From Fibrobacter sp. UBA4297 (GTDB lineage: Bacteria > Fibrobacterota > Fibrobacteria > Fibrobacterales > Fibrobacteraceae), in the NCBI RefSeq assembly GCF_002394865.1, contig NZ_DGUZ01000017.1, positions 310,001-374,000 of the forward strand: 64,000 bases of DNA. Reading direction: 5' to 3'. The translations under genes were made by a program, and so were the position numbers. How positions within the stretch are numbered: position 1 is the first letter of the stretch; the number at the start of each line of letters is the position of its first letter. Shown here piece by piece: positions 60,366 through 64,000 of this stretch. The notes beneath the pieces were generated by a model, which made no database searches, was not told the origin of the DNA, and saw only the letters and a list, made by a program, of their open reading frames with translations.

Positions 60366-60849
60366 AAAAAGAATTCTCAAACTTGCAATCATCCTCTTTA
60401 TTATTGGTTTAACCGTCCGTTACCTCCCGTGGGGACTCCCGTCTATCGAAACGTTCGAAGTCGGTGACGCTATTGTTGTCGCAAATGCGTCTCCGGGGGG
60501 TGCTCCTGCCGCATCACCGGGAGCGTCTTCTTATGCGGTCCCGATTGCAGATACTAGTGCGGCTCCAACTAGCGATACTAACAAAATAATAACCCTTGCG
60601 GATTCCGGTCCGAAATTGACGGAGCATCACCGCAAGGCAAAGAAAAAAGTTTCGTTCCCGCTAAATATCAATACGGCAGGTGCCGATGACTTGTGTGCGA
60701 TAAAGGGGGTGGGGCCTAAGCTTGCTGATAAAATTATTGAGCGCAGAAATGCTTCAGGACCGTTCAAGGGGCCGTCGGACCTTAAAAAAGTGCATGGAAT
60801 TGGAAAGAAAAAACTTGAAAACATGTTACAATTGATAATTTTTGATTAG
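60331..60849 (+). CDS. membrane-anchored helix-hairpin-helix protein (ComEA-like)
   Basis: This roughly 172-residue protein has an N-terminal membrane helix (AIILFIIGLTVRYLPW) and a low-complexity Ala/Ser/Pro linker. The C-terminal helix-hairpin-helix pair (NINTAGADDLCAIKGVGPKLADKII, then FKGPSDLKKVHGIGKKKLENML) is as in the DNA receptor ComEA. It may bind DNA on the outer side of the membrane during uptake. ATG at 60331 overlaps kdsB by 35 bases; ATG at 60352 is an alternative with a close AAAGG. Pilus-type genes follow. Confidence 0.75.
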   Translation: MNALRKAMNASEKRILKLAIILFIIGLTVRYLPWGLPSIETFEVGDAIVVANASPGGAPAASPGASSYAVPIADTSAAPTSDTNKIITLADSGPKLTEHHRKAKKKVSFPLNINTAGADDLCAIKGVGPKLADKIIERRNASGPFKGPSDLKKVHGIGKKKLENMLQLIIFD

Positions 60850-60882
60850 TTTTAGGATATAAAACTTTACATAAGCATATTT

Positions 60883-61794
60883 ATGAGCGATACGAAGTTA
60901 TATCTAGGCGTAGAAGTTGGCGATACTTCCATGAAGGTCGCCCTTGTGGACGCTTCTGCAAAGAAAGTGGTTAAGGCGGCTGTTCTCCCGTCGGAGAGTA
61001 ACCCCATTTACGATATTTTCCTTTTTGAAAGCATGCTCCAGCAGTGGGTGGACGATAACCAGATCAAGGATATCGAAGCGACTTCTGTGACGATGCCTGC
61101 GACAATGTCTATCATTCGCAAGGTGTATATCCCGCCTGAGGCTGCTGCCAACAAGGATCAGTACCTCAAGTGGTACATGGAACTTTTCACAAATGCTGAC
61201 GTGAACGCCTACGTCGTAGATTCCATTACGCTGAGTGGTGACGATTCTTTGGGTTATAATGAACTTATCATGGCGGTTCGCAAGGAGTGGGTCGATGCTT
61301 TGCGCAAGGGCTTCCGTTCCCGAATCCTCTCGCCGAAGTCGATGGAAGTCGATGTGCTCTCGCTCATGAACGTGATGGATGTGGGCGAAAAGATTAAGGA
61401 TGCTGTCTGCGTGGTGAAGGCGGACTTTACCGGTGTGACGCTGGCCTGGATGCGCCGCGATGAACTTCTTGCCTTGCGTTGTGTCTCGACGCTTTCGATG
61501 GTCGGCAAGACCGAGGATGTGGCGTACCCGATTCTTGCAAATGAGATTATTGAGCAGATGAAACTTGCGCAGACGGAGAACTCCATCAATGGCGTGACGG
61601 ATTTGCGCCTTTGCGGCGAAATGGCCTCGAATGAACAGTTCGTGGAAATTCTCCTGGGCAAATTGGCTGGCTACAAGGTCTCGCTGATGAGTGGACTTTC
61701 CCAGCTCCCGTGTGACGAAAGCGTGAACCCCGCTGACATGATTTGCTGTGTCGGTGCTGTCGGTGCCGCGCTCAATCAGATGGAGGGTGTATGA
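60883..61794 (+). CDS. PilM-like type IV pilus biogenesis protein
   Basis: This 303-residue protein starts with an actin-fold phosphate-1-like motif (YLGVEVGDTSMKVALVD). The sequence is laid out as in PilM, the cytoplasmic ring protein that binds the PilN tail (VTMPATMSIIRKVYIPP, then ICCVGAVGAALNQM). It has no membrane segment. The stop overlaps the next gene's ATG (ATGA), and that gene encodes a one-helix PilN-like protein whose N-terminal tail would be the partner. Confidence 0.75.
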   Translation: MSDTKLYLGVEVGDTSMKVALVDASAKKVVKAAVLPSESNPIYDIFLFESMLQQWVDDNQIKDIEATSVTMPATMSIIRKVYIPPEAAANKDQYLKWYMELFTNADVNAYVVDSITLSGDDSLGYNELIMAVRKEWVDALRKGFRSRILSPKSMEVDVLSLMNVMDVGEKIKDAVCVVKADFTGVTLAWMRRDELLALRCVSTLSMVGKTEDVAYPILANEIIEQMKLAQTENSINGVTDLRLCGEMASNEQFVEILLGKLAGYKVSLMSGLSQLPCDESVNPADMICCVGAVGAALNQMEGV

Positions 61795-62780
61795 TTCATA
61801 TGAACCTTATTGCGGTGGCGGAAAAGAATTCCTCCATCGGTAATGTCTCGCAGCATTTGCATGTGACTAATGTTGCGGATGTGGAACGTCGTAACAAGAG
61901 AAAGTACCTGGCTTATGTTGCAGTGATTGTTGCTGCATTCCTGGGCTTGAGCGCTTACTTGAATTTGAACGGCGTTCCTGCAGCCCTGGATGGCGTTTTC
62001 CCTGATTCTTACCTCAACTTGATTGGGGCAAAGGGAACTTCAGCAAACAAGACGGCCCCTGCCGGTCCGACGGTCGAAGAGGTGGCCAAACAGCGTGAAG
62101 CGATTGCCAAGGCTCGTGCTGCAATGCCTGTGAGCGATATTGTAAACGAAATCAAGCCTCAAGCGTTGTTTAATAATAAACGAACAAGCTATAGCGGCTA
62201 TCTTCCGCTTGAAAAACTCTCGTTCCAGAAAAAGGCTCTTCCGAAGTTCTTGACGTTCCTCAACACGTCTGCTCCGGATGATATCGGATTCTCGGAATGT
62301 GTGTTCCAGGCTCCGAACTATTATTACTTGCGCGGTATTGCGATGAAGGCTTCGTCGCAGCACACGCTTATGGATAGGCTTAAAGCGGTGAGTCGGCAGT
62401 TCCAGTCTCCGATTGCCTCGGAAGCGGCGACGGAAGTGGCTGCGTTTGGTCAGTTCAATGTGACGGACGTGCAGCTCAATGCAATTCGTAACTTTGTTGC
62501 AACAAACGAAATTGCAGCTGAAGTTAGGGCGCTTAAGTCACTCGCTGCTACAAACAAGGTTCAACTGAAGGGCTTGGAAAAGCCTGTCGTCGAAGACTTT
62601 GGCGTGTTTAAACGTTATGCGTACAACGTGACGACGACCGCAGACTTCGCTGATTTGCTGAACTTCTTGAATGTTTTTTCGGAATCCCCAATTCGTATGG
62701 GCGTGCCTAAGGCAGACCTGAGGTTTGCTAAGAAAAATCTGGTCACTGCGCTACGTATTGAAATGTTAGTACTCCACTAG
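61791..62780 (+). CDS. PilN/PilO-like inner-membrane protein
   Basis: This roughly 329-residue protein has the short cytoplasmic tail MIHMNLIAVAEK, which resembles the INLLP-type tail of PilN that binds PilM. One membrane helix lies near residues 41-58 (LAYVAVIVAAFLGLSAYL). A periplasmic region rich in alpha and beta pattern follows. ATG at 61791 overlaps the pilM-like stop. The pair would form part of the alignment complex of a pilus or type II secretion machine. The family match beyond the tail is weak. The rsmD gene starts one base after its stop. Confidence 0.65.
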   Translation: MIHMNLIAVAEKNSSIGNVSQHLHVTNVADVERRNKRKYLAYVAVIVAAFLGLSAYLNLNGVPAALDGVFPDSYLNLIGAKGTSANKTAPAGPTVEEVAKQREAIAKARAAMPVSDIVNEIKPQALFNNKRTSYSGYLPLEKLSFQKKALPKFLTFLNTSAPDDIGFSECVFQAPNYYYLRGIAMKASSQHTLMDRLKAVSRQFQSPIASEAATEVAAFGQFNVTDVQLNAIRNFVATNEIAAEVRALKSLAATNKVQLKGLEKPVVEDFGVFKRYAYNVTTTADFADLLNFLNVFSESPIRMGVPKADLRFAKKNLVTALRIEMLVLH

Positions 62781-62781
62781 T

Positions 62782-63324
62782 ATGCCGATTCGAATTACTG
62801 GTGGTTCTTTGCGGGGGCGCAACATCGAGTCCCCGGATACCATGAAAACACGTCCGACAGCTTCCCGCACGAGGGAAGCTCTCTTTAACATTTTGCAGGG
62901 CGTCGATGGTTTCCGTATGTTAGACCTTTTTGCCGGCAGTGGCATTATGGGGCTTGAGGCGTTGAGCCGTGGGGCCGCTAGTGTGACTGCTGTGGAACTT
63001 GCGCGTCCGCAGGCGAAGATGATAGAGCGCTCGTACAAGTCGGTCGGTATGGATTCCAGGCTAAAGCTCTTGGAAACGAGTGTGCTTACGCTCAAGAAAG
63101 AAATTGTCTGTGCCGATGGCGGTTTTGATTTGATTTATGCGGATCCGCCGTTTAAGGACATGGATTACCCGGACTTGCGACCGTTTATCGAGTGGCTGAA
63201 TCCTGGTGGCGTGGCTGTTTTTGAGGCTCCGAGCCGCAAGTTGCCCGAATGGGCGAAGGGTGAGGATTTTCAGGGGCAAGTTCGCCGCTATGGAGAATCT
63301 TCGTTGATAATTTTCAGGAAATAA
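62782..63324 (+). CDS. rsmD: 16S rRNA guanine-N2 methyltransferase RsmD
   Basis: This 180-residue protein methylates G966 of 16S rRNA. The start RITGGSLRGRNIESP, the AdoMet motif MLDLFAGSGIMGLEALSRGA and the catalytic DLIYADPPF are typical. The length fits. It starts one base after the PilN-like stop and precedes coaD, an rsmD-coaD order seen in many bacteria. Confidence 0.93.
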   Translation: MPIRITGGSLRGRNIESPDTMKTRPTASRTREALFNILQGVDGFRMLDLFAGSGIMGLEALSRGAASVTAVELARPQAKMIERSYKSVGMDSRLKLLETSVLTLKKEIVCADGGFDLIYADPPFKDMDYPDLRPFIEWLNPGGVAVFEAPSRKLPEWAKGEDFQGQVRRYGESSLIIFRK

Positions 63325-63355
63325 AGGGATAACGCTAGTTTAGAGTTCTGAGCTA

Positions 63356-63420
63356 CTAGTTACTAGAAATGTCTATATTGCAATTTCTAGTAACTATTAA
63401 CTATCGACTAGTAACTATTT
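63356..63420. repeat. heptad-period repeat with perfect hairpin, locus 11
   Basis: Two TAG units (CTAGTTA, CTAGAAA) and five CTA units (TCTAGTA, ACTATTA, ACTATCG, ACTAGTA, ACTATTT at 63386-63420). GTTACTAGAAAT (63359-63370) pairs perfectly with ATTTCTAGTAAC (63383-63394). Confidence 0.85.
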
Positions 63421-63436
63421 TTGTAAATTATACCAC

Positions 63437-64000
63437 ATGGTGTGGAAATCTAAAGCACAGAGTAAAACGATTGTGGAGGATGGCTGCGGACGCCGTGTGG
63501 CGGTCTTTGCGGGCTCCTTTGACCCATTTACAGCCGGTCATTTTGACCTTGTAAAACGTGCCGCCGGCATTTTTGATTCCCTGATTATCCTTGTTGCCCA
63601 GAATGCGAGCAAGAAAAACTTGTTTGACGCCGAGACGCGCAAGGCGATGGTGGAGGCGGCAGTCTCTGAATTCCCGAATGTGTCGGTCGCTGTGCATGGC
63701 GGGCTGACGGTTGATTTTATGAAGTCCGTCGGGGCGCATTACCTGGTGCGTGGAATTCGTAATTCTGCGGACTTGGATGCCGAACAGGCGGTTGCTTGGA
63801 ACAACAAGGTTATCTATGGGAATGGCGATGTTGAGACTGTGCTTTTGCTCAGCGCGCAGGAACATCTTGTGGTGAGCAGTTCCCTTGTGCGCGAACTCCT
63901 CAAGTGCGGTGCCGCTAAGAGCGCCTCTGAACAGAAATCGCTCATTTCTAAATACGTGCCAAAGAACATGGTGTCCATGCTTTTAAAAGAGTTTAGGAAA
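63437..64000 (+). CDS. coaD: pantetheine-phosphate adenylyltransferase, 3' end outside window
   Basis: The frame from ATG 63437 is open to the last base (188 codons). The product joins phosphopantetheine to AMP in coenzyme A synthesis. AVFAGSFDPFTAGHFDLVKRA contains the nucleotidyltransferase TxGH motif as TAGH. YLVRGIRNSADLDAEQAVAWNNK and VVSSSLVRELL are typical. The N-terminus has about 20 extra residues (MVWKSKAQSKTIVEDGCGR) before the usual start, so a later GTG (for example 63498) is possible. The visible part already covers the whole usual length of about 160 residues. Confidence 0.9.
   Translation, partial: MVWKSKAQSKTIVEDGCGRRVAVFAGSFDPFTAGHFDLVKRAAGIFDSLIILVAQNASKKNLFDAETRKAMVEAAVSEFPNVSVAVHGGLTVDFMKSVGAHYLVRGIRNSADLDAEQAVAWNNKVIYGNGDVETVLLLSAQEHLVVSSSLVRELLKCGAAKSASEQKSLISKYVPKNMVSMLLKEFRK

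Overview
The window looks like a Fibrobacter chromosome (phylum Fibrobacterota, F. succinogenes-like). This rests on gene content only. There is a quinol:fumarate reductase set (9122-12668) and a DcuB-type C4-dicarboxylate carrier (42042-43412), as expected of a succinate-producing anaerobe. There is a TIGR02147-type regulator paired with a lipoprotein (43632-46327), a family known from Fibrobacter. There is a secreted acetyl esterase with a CBM6 module and a sorting-like tail (48229-49803), and a diderm envelope (TamA/TamB, LptD, OmpA, KdsB). No rRNA, tRNA, CRISPR array or intact insertion sequence was seen.

Layout. 1-6372: end of an unknown gene, then a leftward TamB-TamA pair. 6373-12668: parvulin-type lipoprotein, Ndk and the fumarate reductase genes. 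12669-21447 is the accessory region: a RelB/PIN toxin-antitoxin pair flanked by similar repeat-terminator blocks, a 0.9-kb gap with duplicated motifs, an unusual three-gene restriction-modification operon, a wrecked DUF3368 toxin gene and a DUF4143 ATPase. 21670-24012: polar amino-acid ABC transporter. 24080-29248: two beta-barrel paralogues (one with an in-frame TGA), RadC and a large OmpA protein with thrombospondin-type repeats. 29369-43412: housekeeping and envelope genes (ThyA, phosphoesterase, dGTPase, HAD phosphatase, ABC permease, PDZ protein, LptD, Maf, RodZ-like, HisB, DcuB). 43632-49803: regulator/lipoprotein pair, EF-P with its lysine-aminomutase-type modifier, and the esterase. 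49816-64000: glycoside-hydrolase-like protein, ThiL, PilB/GspE ATPase, UvrD-type helicase, TonB-C-like lipoprotein, Rpn nuclease, GatC, KdsB, ComEA-like protein, PilM/PilN-like pair, RsmD and the 5' part of CoaD.

How the genes work together. Fumarate reductase and DcuB make a plausible fumarate-respiration/succinate-export pair. TamA/TamB, LptD, OmpA, the parvulin lipoprotein and KdsB serve outer-membrane building. PilB, PilM-like and PilN-like proteins would belong to one type IV pilus or type II secretion machine, although their genes lie 6.6 kb apart.

Most striking patterns. (1) Eleven intergenic loci carry degenerate tandem repeats with a strict 7-bp period and a TAG (or CTA) core. They are often arranged as two inverted arms, and in places stop or start codons lie in phase with the repeat. 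(2) A restriction-modification operon splits an adenine methyltransferase over two overlapping genes and adds a GIY-YIG/helicase protein that carries a second methyltransferase-like half. (3) An Rpn nuclease gene has a strong internal Shine-Dalgarno and ATG, like the intragenic antitoxins known for E. coli Rpn proteins. (4) Several palindromic intergenic repeats share the frame GTCAT...ATC.
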